Origin: Paguma larvata
Taxonomy: Eukaryota; Chordata; Mammalia; Carnivora; Viverridae
Assembly (NCBI GenBank): GCA_030068075.1
Contig: CM057841.1
Span: 2,974,565 to 3,038,564, forward strand
Direction of reading: 5' to 3'
Length of the DNA stretch: 64,000 bases
Shown here: piece by piece, positions 1-10,600 of the stretch
How the letters are laid out: each line of letters opens with the position of its first letter
Numbering within the stretch: position 1 is the first letter of the stretch
Position numbers and translations under genes: made by a program
Notes under the pieces: generated by a model
What the model saw: only the letters and a program-made list of their open reading frames with translations
Told to the model about the DNA's origin: nothing
Databases searched by the model: none

Positions 1-513
1 ATAGAAAAATGGATCAATGGAATACCATAGAGGTCAGAAATCAACTCATGAATCTATGCTAAACTGGTTTTTAAACAAAAATGCCAAGGTAATTCACTGG
101 AAAAAGAATTTTTCCAAGAAATGGTGTAGGAACAACCGGGTTAATTTATATATTAAAAGAATGAATACTGACTCTTACCTGATCCCATCTATAAATTTTT
201 TTTTAAATAACAGACCTAAATGTAAAGGGTAAGACTATCATTCTTACAGAAGAAAACAAAGGTGCACAATATATGTGTGGCAAAGATTTCCTAGATAGGA
301 TACAAAAGCTCTAGCCGTAAAAGAAAAACTTTCATCAAAACTCCGGCTTTTAAAGAGATGCAAAGTTTCATTGAAAAATGTGAAGAGAAGTAATAGATTA
401 AGGTAAAGATTTGCAAAATGTGTCTGTTAATAATGGGCTTATGCCCAGGTTATATATATTCTTACAACACCATAACGAGAAGATTAACAACCCAGTTAAA
501 AAATGGGCAAAGG
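1..513 (+). mobile_element. Old L1 fragment (ORF2 3' part)
   Basis: AT-rich sequence resembling the decayed C-terminal end of L1 ORF2, for example the stretch around position 500 reading 'cccagttaaaaaatgggcaa'. All frames contain stops. It runs directly into the SINE at 515. Confidence 0.6.
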
Positions 514-514
514 A

Positions 515-716
515 GGGGTGCCTAGGTGGCTCAGTTGGTTAAGTGTCCAACTTTGACTCAGGTCATGATCTCACATTTGTGAGTTCGGGCCCCACGTTGG
601 GCTCTGTGCTGACAGCTCGGAGCCTGGAGCCTGCTTCGGGTTCTGTGTCTCCCCCTCTCTCTCTACTCCTCCCCTCCTCACTCTCTGTCTCTCTCAAAAA
701 TAAACATTAAAAAAAT
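515..716 (+). mobile_element. Feliform tRNA-type SINE
   Basis: Full-length copy from the GGGGTGCCTAGGTGGCTCAG head through the TC-rich part to a tail ending in AAATAAACATTAAAAAAA. Confidence 0.9.
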
Positions 717-726
717 TTTTAATTTT

Positions 727-784
727 TTTAATCTTTTTTTTAACGTTTATTTATTTTCGAAAGACAGGGAGAGACAGAGCATGG
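727..784 (-). mobile_element. SINE 3' fragment
   Basis: Only the T-rich tail and the first GAGACAGAG part of an inverted SINE are present. It abuts the previous copy tail to tail. Confidence 0.7.
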
Positions 785-1102
785 CCTCATAGCACAAAAC
801 TTAACTTCATATAGGCAGTGAGCTCAGGAATTTTGGAATTCAGCAGCTAAGCATCTGGGTCATGGTGCATTTCAGCTGCACCCAAGTGGGGCTTGAGGTT
901 GGCAGTGGACTGGTTCCTAAGAAGGAGCCTGTGTGTGCATCACCCCTCTCAGTAGAGCTGGATATAGCTATGACATATAAACAGGGGATTTCTCACCTCA
1001 TGCATCCCAATTACTGGGTCTCTAAACTCAGCGGTAACCACATTCCCTGAGGCGAGGTCCATGGAGAGAAATTTATAATGATTCCACCATATTGAAAAAA
1101 AA

Positions 1103-1306
1103 TTTCTATTATTTATTTTTGAGAGACAGAGAAAGAGAGCAAACATGGGAGGGGGAGGGGCAGAGAGAGACGGAGAGAGAGTGTGAAGCAGGCTCCAGGC
1201 TCCAAGCAGTCAGCACAGAGCCCGACGCAGGGCTTGAACTCACAAACCATGAGATCATGACCTGAGCTGAAGTCGGATGCTTAACCACTGAGCCACCCAG
1301 GTGCCT
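1103..1306 (-). mobile_element. Feliform tRNA-type SINE
   Basis: Inverted full-length copy. It starts at TTTATTTTTGAGAGACAGAG and ends at GAGCCACCCAGGTGCC. Confidence 0.9.
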
Positions 1307-1869
1307 GATGATGCCACCGTATTTAGAAAGCCCCCTCCACCTCTCATTACTGACCATATGGCCTTCATTTCTAATTATAAAATGTTCATCGACTGTGGGA
1401 AGAATCAGGAAGACAAAGTTATAAACAGAAATTAATTTGTAGAAGCCAATAAAGTAGAATTATAGTAGGAAACAAAGGTAATTTTCAACGACAACTAGTA
1501 GTCTGGGCCTGGCAACACAAGTAGATACTGCATCCATGACACAAAAGCAGTCAGCTGTGGAAACCCCACATCTGGAGAACAGGACAGAGTCCTCAAAAAT
1601 GAAATCATTAATGCCAAGGTAAACCAAAATCATAACAGCTACGGACAATAGTAGAGGAATTCTGCTGGTAACCAGCTTAATAATTTTAAAGACTGACAGG
1701 GAGAGGTTATCCAAGAATGCAAAATAAAAAAGGCAAAAAAATGGAAATCATGAAAGACGTAAAAAGAAAATAACAGATGCAAAGGAGAAATGAGAATCAA
1801 ATACTAACAGAACACTCTTTGATTAAAAATCCATGTATATATATTTCTTAATGTCATATAAAACCTTAC

Positions 1870-2928
1870 CTATTACCAAGATTTCAAGGCAAGATGAAAG
1901 GCCATGAAAGGAGCCTTGGTCTGATAGTAGACATGGCTGTAGTTTCCAGCGTCATTGATTGTCATGTTCCGGAGGGAGAAGTCTGCCTGTTTCCCTTCAG
2001 GTCTCTGGTGCCGTACGTGCTTTCTAGTCCTTATTTTCAGGAGAACAAACATCACATTTCCAAGCACTTTGTCTGGCCCGTGGCACTGCAGAGTCACCTT
2101 TCTTCCAGGGATCACCTTATGCCTTGTGAGGGACTGGAGAGAAGGTTTGGGCAAACTTCCTGTAAGAGAAAGTCACTTCCTGTAAGGGAGGGTCGCTTCC
2201 TGTAACAGAATGTCACTTCCTCTAACAAAAAGTCACTGGTATCCCTGGTTTCTCTCCTTCCCTTGGTCTTCCGGGAGGGCGCACTCACATGGGAGAAAAG
2301 ACAGAAGATCGGGATTTTGCTTCCACCAAGGCCGGGATTCAACCAGCTGACTCTGAAATATTCTGTTTTTCTCGCTTGGAGACATGGAGCATGAGAGCTC
2401 CTTATCTTCCAGTCTTCTGTTAGTTCTGCCTCATTCTCTGTGCCAAGGAAGGCTATGTTTCAGGCCAAAAGTCATCCTAAAGCACCCCCTCCTCACCTGT
2501 AACCACCAGTAGAGAGGTATCACAGGTGGGTGAGCTTCGGAAAGGGGTAGTTTCTGTGAGGTGCTCACAGGTGCACTCCCCAGCATCACTGTGACTCCAT
2601 CAAGAGATAGATTTTAGGCTGATTCCCTATAGAACTGGGTAGCTGCATGGGGTCCAAAAGTGGTTTTCCTTCCTTTCTGAAAGCAAACTTTATCTTCCTG
2701 GTAAGAGTTGAGCACGTCAGAATCACATTATTCTTGGGAGACACCACCCATCTGGGTGAGGCCCTGAGTGAAGTTTTGGGAAGTGACCCTGGAAAGTAGA
2801 GCTCAGATCAGATTACAAAGTCACTCTCCGCTTAAAGAAGGATGGGGAAAGTATAGGGAATTTGGGATGAAAGAACAAGTAGAAAAAATAATCACCATCT
2901 ACTGTGTCTCTTTGGCCAACACACAACC
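1870..2928 (-). pseudogene. TARM1-like receptor pseudogene (copy C)
   Basis: Three exon relics of a TARM1-type myeloid Ig receptor lie in the right order on the minus strand. The mini-exon is 2896..2928 (RLCVGQ-type signal-peptide end), the Ig1 relic 2497..2788 and the Ig2 relic 1870..2159. All keep usable acceptor and donor dinucleotides. Ig1 is 292 bases where the intact copies have 291. Its frame breaks before the SDAGECTC-like F strand, and stops follow. Ig2 is 290 bases where the intact copies have 297. Its frame shifts near the end (the LEIL-V end sits in another frame), and the second Ig cysteine codon reads His (YSHVYY, where intact copies have YSCVYF). I found no signal exon or TM exon. 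It may be a dead paralogue of copies A and B, or a decayed remnant of an older receptor; two Ig domains favour TARM1 over VSTM1, which has one. Confidence 0.8.
2157..2240. repeat. 20-bp tandem repeat, 4 units, at a splice acceptor
   Basis: The motif cttcctgtaa recurs at exactly 20-base spacing (units begin near 2161, 2181, 2201 and 2221). On the minus strand each unit carries a TTACAG/GAAG or TTAGAG/GAAG acceptor-like site. The one nearest the exon is the acceptor of the copy C Ig2 relic. Confidence 0.85.
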
Positions 2929-3189
2929 CTATAAAAGAATCACCCATGAGATATAAGCTGCCATCGTGGGAAAAGGTTCCTGGTCACCTCATGACAGATG
3001 GCCTTAGATAATGGCACCAGTTGGCTAGAGTCAGACCCAGTCACCAGGCTTCCCCAGTCTACCTCATGGTTATTGCCTCCTCTCTCTGATGCAGCAATCT
3101 CGAAAACCTAATGGGCTGTAGAAGAAATGGCTAGATTAAATGCAATTTAGGATAGAGGATGGTAATAGTGTGATTAGCGGAGTACCTGT

Positions 3190-3583
3190 GCGGGGCACGT
3201 AGTTTTGCCTGAGTGCTAAGAACTCCTGGAAATTGATATCATGCCTGTTCATGAATATTACTATAATAAAGATATTATGTTAGCAAGGAGTCTAGTTAGA
3301 CATGTGTTTCAAGGAGAAATTTCCTTTCCTTCTCCTGTATGGAAGAACAGTTTGGTGTTACCAGGGGAAAGTGAGAAGTTATTAAGACTTTTAGGTGCAA
3401 ACACATGCATACATTAAGAAAACTAGGGGCGCCTGAGTGGCTCAGTCATTTAAGCATCCAACTTTGTCTCAGGTCACGATCTCTCGGTTTGTGAGCCCAC
3501 GTCAGGCTCTGTGCTGACAGCTTAGAACCTAGAGCCTGTTTCAGTTTGTGTCTCCCTCTCTTTCTGCTCCTGTCTCTCTTCTC

Positions 3584-3614
<31 letters not shown>

Positions 3615-4050
3615 CAAAAATAAATAAATGTTAAAAAAATTGTATAAAAAAAAAAAACAGAAAAGAAAACTAAAGCCATGGTCTGAGAAAGTGGAAGATA
3701 GTGGGCGTGTGCCAGGGCACGGGAAGGAGTGCTGTTGCAAAGTCAGAGGAACGCAGAAAATGGAGGACGGAAACGTGTAGGGAGAGCAGAGGCCTGTGGA
3801 CGCCTCAGAAACTGCACATGGGAGCAGCATGACCCCCACCTCTGGACAGAGCCTGGTCCCTGCGCGTCCTAGCACCCGGGGCCTCCCGGGGGCCTGGACC
3901 CTTGTACCTCCTGCCCAGTCCCTGCAGAGACTCTAGAACAGACCCTTCCCCGTTGTGATGGGTTGTACTGTGTGGGCAGGATGTGTGCCACTTCCCACGT
4001 TGCAGAAACTGGGCAGAAGGTGGAAGACCTTGGTCAGTCTGCACACTGTG
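3190..4050. other. Non-coding stretch with a SINE; intron 1 relic of copy C
   Basis: No credible exon. Short blocks (ttttgcctgag near 3205; gttaccagggg near 3357; agagcctggtc near 3848) look related to blocks at 12.03, 12.2 and 13.1 kb in intron 1 of copy A. That fits a tandem duplication including flanks. The resemblance was judged by eye only. Confidence 0.4.
3426..3658 (+). mobile_element. Feliform tRNA-type SINE
   Basis: Full-length copy with an expanded (CT)n block near 3577-3615 and a long A-rich tail. Confidence 0.9.
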
Positions 4051-4059
4051 AGCAGATTT

Positions 4060-5185
4060 AGTGGTGGAGATGCGATTTCCTATGGCAGTGAGTAGGATGT
4101 CTTGGAGTCACAGAATGTGAAGGTACTTTATGCTGCACATAGCTGCCCATAGATCAGAGTAGAGGGAAGAACTCAAGTGTGAGAGACCAGCTTAACCTGT
4201 AAATTAAACATAGTTAAGAGAAAATATCAAAAAGCATGATGCAGTCATTTTAAGTGAATTCCCGCAAGAACTCAGTGTCCTCCACTTGCTGTCTCTTGAC
4301 TGAGGACCACACAGGTTCTGAAACCTTCATCTTCAGTTCCTGCCTCCCCAGTGCCTGCCCTCACTCACTGCCACAGATGCTACTGGTGGGGACAGGGCAC
4401 CTCTCCCTGCTTCCTTATGGAAGCAGCCTCCATCTGAGGCTCGAGGGCTTCACACAATATGGTAGGAAGAACATGTTGGTTGGATACAGACTTGGCCACC
4501 TGGCTTCCCATCACCCCGGCCCAGGCCACAGGACATCTCAGGTCAACTCTGCACAGCACCTCCACATGATCAGAGGAGACTGTTGTCAGAAGTCTTATCC
4601 CACAGGGGCTGCCTCAGAGCCTGATAACAGGGGCACACATTCTCTCAAGGACAGAAGATGGGAGGGACTTGCTTTCTTCACTGACAGACGGGGGACAGTC
4701 CTCTGCAAGGGGTTTCCAGTAGAAATAGCTCCTGGATATTTCTGGGGAGGATAGAAGGATTCATTCCACCATGGGCATGCAATCTCTAATCACTGTGACA
4801 GCCCTGCAGACGGGCGTAACTATCCTCATTGTGGGATAAAGAAATCGGGCTCAGGCATCATGTCCTGTATTTCAAATGCAATACTCCTGCATGCGCAGGA
4901 GTGGAGGCTCCAAAACCTGTGTTGAATTCACTCCTTTCCTGGAAACACAATTAGAAGGCCTAAGAATGACATCCTTTTCATTTTCCCAAGTTGAAAATCT
5001 GGTGTCAAGAGAGCCCATAGACTCTCCTAGAGTCTAGGGGTCAGAGAAATATGGTATGAACTTAGATCTAGTCATGGTGTGCAAAACCAAGCTAAGAACC
5101 ATGTGCCATCCTTGCCCAAGGAAACCAAGGTTTTTGGCACCTGCAAACAGACATCCGGAGCTGTTCCCCCTTCCACACCCAGGAA
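4060..5185. other. Unique-looking non-coding sequence
   Basis: A 166-codon plus-strand open frame (4254-4754) has no recognisable domain. A short decayed MIR-like stretch lies near 4780-4860. I see no gene here. Confidence 0.4.
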
Positions 5186-5189
5186 AATT

Positions 5190-5510
5190 TAAAACAACTT
5201 TATTGATGTAATTCACATGCCTTACAGTTCGCCCATTTAATATGTGCAATCCAATGGCTTCCCTATATTCACAGATTCATGCAAATACCACACAAATTTA
5301 AAACATTTTCATGGCTTCAAAATGATATCCCATTACTCTAAAGCTTTTGCTGTATTTCCCTGCCTCCACTACCTCCAGACCTAACCAACCACTAGCTTGC
5401 TTTCTCTGTGGGTTTCCTGACTCTGGACTTTCCTCTGCGTGGAGTCGTGTATTATGTGGTCTTTGTGACTGGTCTTTCACCTAGCGTTATGGGCTACTCC
5501 TTGAAGACCC
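5190..5510 (-). mobile_element. Old L1 3' fragment
   Basis: Matches the general pattern of an inverted L1M-type 3' end (TTTATTGATGTAATTCACATGCC, then the CTTGCTTTCTCTGTGGG and GTGACTGG blocks). Diverged and non-coding. Confidence 0.5.
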
Positions 5511-6296
5511 CATACTCGTAACCATCTTAATTTCCTGTCGTAACCCAGTGGAAACAGTAATGCCTTTAGGGGCAGATGGGCTTGGGCTTTGACTTTTCTG
5601 TTCATTCTTCATGTGGCCCTTGAGCAAGAACCCTCAGCTGTTGGTTTCAGGGGCCTCATTTATCCAGGTGGGCCTAATTCCCACCACACAGGAGTGTTTG
5701 CAAGAGTCAGAGTGGCATTTCCCACAGAGTAGAATACAGACCACAGGTACTGTAGGAGATGATTTTAGGCAATGCAGTAACGCGGTATCCTATAGCTTTG
5801 ATCATGGCGTTAGAAATTTTTTATTACCTTTTCAATCATGTTATGCCCTTATCACATCAAGGAGAGAAGATCCATTTAAAGCCAACTTTAGAACACCTTT
5901 ATTTCTGGATCATCACTCTTTGTAGCTAGGAAGTGGTTGGCCATGGGCTCAGAAACCTGACAATCCAACAGCATAAGGCTAACGTGTCCTAGTATTTTCT
6001 GCCTTTCCAAATAGCAGCCCAAGGATTCTGTTCTCAGTAGGAACCATGAGTTTTACTCATTGGGTAGAAGGGATGGAAAAAATTCTCTTAGTGCCTGAAG
6101 CTACAAGAGCGTCCACACTGAGAAAGTCTCCCAAAGATTTTCAGCCTGGGAGACACTCCTGTCTGCCCCCAGCACCCTGAAGCAAGACTCACGCATGATC
6201 TGATGAAAGCCAGTGCAACAAAAGGAAGCAGATGAAATGAAGAACTACATCACAAAAATCACCTCTACTCCAATCAGAAGAGGATTTTTTTCTTTT

Positions 6297-6503
6297 CTTT
6301 TTTTTTTTTTTTTTTTTTTGAGAGACAGAGAGCAAGTGAGAGAGCACTGGGGGAGATGGGCAGAGGGAGAGAAAGAGAAAATCTTGAGCAGGCTCCACAT
6401 TCCATGCAGAGCCCGATGTAGGGCTTGATCTCTTGACCCTTGATACCATGATCTGAGCCACAATCAAGAGTCAGACGCCCAACTGAGGCACCCAGGTGAC
6501 CCC
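6297..6503 (-). mobile_element. Feliform tRNA-type SINE
   Basis: Inverted copy with a T19-20 tail complement at 6299, ending at CACCCAGGTGACCCC. Confidence 0.9.
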
Positions 6504-7333
6504 AGAACTGGAATTTTATAAACGTATCTCCCGAGTGTTAAGAGAGGAGCTAATAGTTCTAAAATAAGAATGAGTATTTGTGGAAAAGAACAGGATTATG
6601 AACAAACAACAACAGATCTTGAAAGTGAAAATATAGTGGATAACATTTTACACCTGCACCAGACGATGAAGAAATACTGGGTACAATCAGAAGCAACCTG
6701 ATGCTATGAAATTGAGAGGGAGCCTCCCAAAATTATGTAAAATGTGGAGACTATATGAAAGAAAATTTAAAAGACACGTAGGATAAATAAGGAAATTATC
6801 ATACTTGACTAATTGCTGGTCCTGAAGTACAAAATAGAGAATGGAGGGGAGTCAATAATATGCAGGAAGCAATGTTTTCCCTACTTTCCGATGAAATAAC
6901 AGTTCCTATGGAGGTGACTGCACATGCTACCCAGCTTGGCTCTGAAGTTTTAAGTATGTTTTCAACTCATCCAAATGAATTAGGAGTGTCTTTGTGCTCC
7001 ATCCAGTGCTCTGCCCCAGGCAAAGCTACGGCAAGTAGTAAGCCTAGTCCTTGAGTGGGTCTTCATAGAACTAAAAACGTAGATTCCACAGGACTGCTGA
7101 GGATCAGCAGGTCTCTCCATCCACACTCATCATTTCCTGGGATGCCCTGGGGCATGTGGGTAGTACAGATCTGAGAACAGGAGAGGAAGAATATTATTTC
7201 TCCTGGCCTCCTAACACAGGTTCTCCACCAGGGGAACACCCCCCCACCTCCCATCCTCCATATCTAGGAATGTTGGGAAAGGTACTGGTAGTACTTGTTA
7301 CCTGTCCCACAATGGCTGGGACTTCAACTGCTC

Positions 7334-7339
7334 TTTATT
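7334..7339 (-). promoter_or_regulatory. Candidate poly(A) signal of TARM1 copy A
   Basis: TTTATT on the plus strand is AATAAA on the minus strand, about 190 bases beyond the TARM1 stop codon. The only canonical hexamer noticed in that short 3' UTR. Confidence 0.55.
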
Positions 7340-7528
7340 GGGAAAGAGAAATGGTGCTGAGTGTTCCCACAATGAACAGGACAGCCCCACATGGTGAAGA
7401 AATTTCCCATCAAAAGTGCCACTCGTGCCCATGGTGAGAAACACAGGTGGTCCCCATGGTCGAGTTTGGTGTTCAGAGAACCCCGCGTCACTGTACCAGC
7501 CCACGAACAAGACAAGTGCTCAGCTGTT

Positions 7529-7671
7529 CTACGTGGGTCCACGTGGAGACTCCTTCTGGCTGCACCAGGCTTCCAGCAGGAGAGCGCCCATAATAACCAC
7601 GACTAGAGCAGCCAGACCCAGGCGGATGAGGTTGCCCGTGGCATAGTCCCTCGATATGGCACCTGGGGGAA
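7529..7671 (-). CDS. TARM1: TARM1 copy A exon 5 (stem, TM, tail)
   Basis: The acceptor CTCTCCCAG precedes TTCCCCCAGG; phase 1 gives V-PPG. It encodes the stem, the TM helix with Arg236, and the tail ending SPRGPT then stop. Confidence 0.92.
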
Positions 7672-10600
7672 CTGGGAGAGAGGAGAGGGTCAGCACCAGT
7701 TGGTAGAGGAGCATCTGTCCTTCCCACGTGGATCTGCGCAGCGGGACTCTCCTGCACCCACTCGTGTGTCCTGGCCACTGGTCGGCTGTAGCCGCCCTGA
7801 AGTTGTAATCACTGAACACACAACGTGGGATTTCACGAGAGTCGTAGTGGGTCTTCCTTGGTCTTCTTTCCTTTGTCTTCTCTCTGCCCGGTCTCTCTTG
7901 CTTCATTTGTTTGCTCTTTTAGCACCCTCCCACATTTCCCTTTTCCCTTGTCCCTCCTGATGTTACAAATCGGGCTTAGGAGCAAGACCAAAACCCAAAG
8001 TTGCTGCCCCGAGCGCCGAAATGATTCAGTGGGTGCTTGTGCACCCCCTTCTCACAGCAAAGACTTCCTGCAGCCTGTGAGCTCAAGAAAATTCAAGCTC
8101 AGTAGCTAAGCACCTGAGACCACAGTGCATTTCATTTCCACCGCACCCGAGAAGAGCTAGGGCTCGACATTGGCCCTGGCTCATAACGAGGACCTGCATG
8201 TGAATCTTCCATCTCACGCAGGCCACGGGCACGGAGTCCACATGTGAACCCATCAGCAACGACATTTCCTGAAGACAGAATCTGCGGGGAGGAGCCCGTG
8301 GTGACGCCACTGAACCCAGGAGGCCCTCTGCCCATCTCTGTGCTGGCTGCCCATTCCTTGCTTTCTTTTTTTTTTTTTTACTGCATCGTGTTTTTTTTTT
8401 TAATTTTATAATAGTTTATTTTCAAATTGGTTTACATATAACACCCAGTGCTCATCCCAACATGTGCCCTTTTCAATGCCCATCAACCCCTCTCCCCCCT
8501 CCCTCATCCCCCTCACCCTCAGTTTGTTCTTAGTCTTTGAGAGTCTCTTATGTTTTATCTCCATCCCTCTCTGTGTCTTTTTTTTTTCTTTCCTTGCTTT
8601 CTAACTACAGGGCTTTCGGCCACCACGGCTCACACACACGCATCTGCAGCACTGCGGAAGCAGAGGGCATGGCATCCGAGGAAGCAAAGTTCTGGCCAAA
8701 CACAGAAGATAATCACAGAAGATCGTCCATCAGTGACACAGAAACCGGCAGCCAGGGCAGCACCAGGTACTAAGAACCAGACTGAGGCACCGTCATGAAG
8801 CTGCCACCGCCGGGATGACCCTCGAGTCTACGTGACACACAGGGTGTGACCTGCGAGTCTACGTGATGCACAGGGTGGCGGAAGGGATGCTGATGGTTGG
8901 TGGGATGCATCGTTTGCAAGAACAACTTGAGAAATTACCCGGAAATAGAGAACAACAAAGGCCAAAGACTAAAGATAAGAAAGGGCAGGTTTGAAAGGCG
9001 ATGACAGTAAAATCAGAGGAGAAAGAAGAACCAGAAAGTAACAGAAGAAGTCTCTCCAGGCAAAAAAGAGCACAGTGTCCACCGCAGACTAAGGGTGTTA
9101 TAAGTCAGGGATGGTCCACAGCGCTGGAGAAAGCAAATGGGATAGCCAAAATAAAAATAAGCTGACTAATAAATGATTTGAATTTCTCACCCTTCCGAGA
9201 AACCATGCAAAACCTCACCTCTCACCCGGATCTCCAGAGCATTGCTAGGCAGTGAGGCCCAGAAAGGAGCCTGGGTCAGGAAGTACACACAGCTGTAGTT
9301 CCCGGCGTCACCGACTGTCACAGTCTTCAGGGAGAAGTCTGTCTCCATCCCGACTGGAGTCCGGAGCTGGATGGGCCTTGCCTCTCCCGCCTTCAGCAGA
9401 AGGAACCTTATCGGCCTGAAAACATTGCCTGGGCTCTGGCACTGCAGGGTCACGTTGTCTCCTGTGGTCACCACACCCCTTTGGTGGGCTTGCAGGGAAG
9501 GTTTAGGGTAACCTCCTATAAGGGAAGGGGGGCTCCAAGGTCACGGGAAGAAGCCCAGGGTCCCCCACTCACCCTTGTTCTCCTGCAAGGGTTCCCGCTG
9601 AGTAGTGTGGGACACAACAGATCCCTGGTGTCACCCCTCTCTCGACTCTGACTGCAGGAAGGAGGTCCCCTCCCCACAAGCCCAGGATGAAGCCGACCAA
9701 GTCATTCTGTTGCTGTGTTTCTCCTTGTCCTCCATCCCCTCCCCTCCTCTGGTCCCTCCCCCAGGCCCGTCCCTGCTCCTCACCTGTCACCAGTAGCAGG
9801 ACTACGTCACTGGGCGGTGATCTTATGGAGGGGACCCCTCGTGTGTAGAACTCACAGGTGTAGGTTCCAGCATGGCTGGTTCTCAGGTCAGTGAGGTGAA
9901 ATTCAGCCAGGCCCTCTGTGGAAGCCAGTGATGGAGAAGAATCTAAAACAGTATTTCCCTTTGTGAGAGCAAAGTCGACGTCCTCGGTCGGGCTCCGACA
10001 CTGCAGCGTTACGTTGCTCCCAGGAGGCATCACCGAGCTGGGCCAGGCTCTGAGGGAGGGCTTGGGAAGGGGCTCTGGAAGGAAGCAGATTTGGGGACGG
10101 GATTTGGTGCCCTCACCTGCTCTCAGGAAACCCCTTTAAGGAAAGAGAAGGGACGCAGGGAATTTGGAGCGAAGGAGACAGAGGGTTTAACCGAAGGAAT
10201 GCTCACCGTCAGTCTCCCTGCTTCCTTGACCAGCACACAGCCCTGCAAGAGAACCGTGTGTCCGTGAGACCTGAGTTCCTCCCCGGGGGCTGCCGCAGAG
10301 ACTGGACTCTGGAGGTCATGCATCTGGGGGCTCTCCTTTCCCCATCCTGGACTCTGGCTTCAGCTCTGCCCTCAGCTCCTGCCCCATTTCTCTCAGAAGG
10401 TCTCCTGTGCGCATCCCACCTGCCACGGCCCCAGGGGCTCTCCTGGCCCCACGAAAGTCGGCAAACCCCTGGATTCTCAGCTTCTGTCATAGACGGATGC
10501 TTGCATTTCTGTCAAGCTGGTGTTACAGTTTGTGGACCGACCCCCACCTCAACCTGGATGTAGAAGGCAGGAACCCTGAGAAAGATCGGGAAGCATGGGA

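Noticed and set aside
515..600. True tRNA genes at SINE heads
   Set aside because: The tRNA-like heads carry box-like motifs but cannot fold into complete, functional cloverleafs and continue into SINE bodies. Not tRNA genes.
515..716. Many short open frames resembling each other ([19 protein letters not shown] type)
   Set aside because: They are translations of the SINE body that recur wherever a SINE lies; the SINE is tRNA-derived and non-coding.
1460..1714. Minus-strand frame with a hydrophobic stretch (SRIPLLLSVAVMILVYLG) below copy C
   Set aside because: Could be a decayed TM exon of copy C, but I see no clear acceptor and no arginine motif. Resemblance too weak to call.
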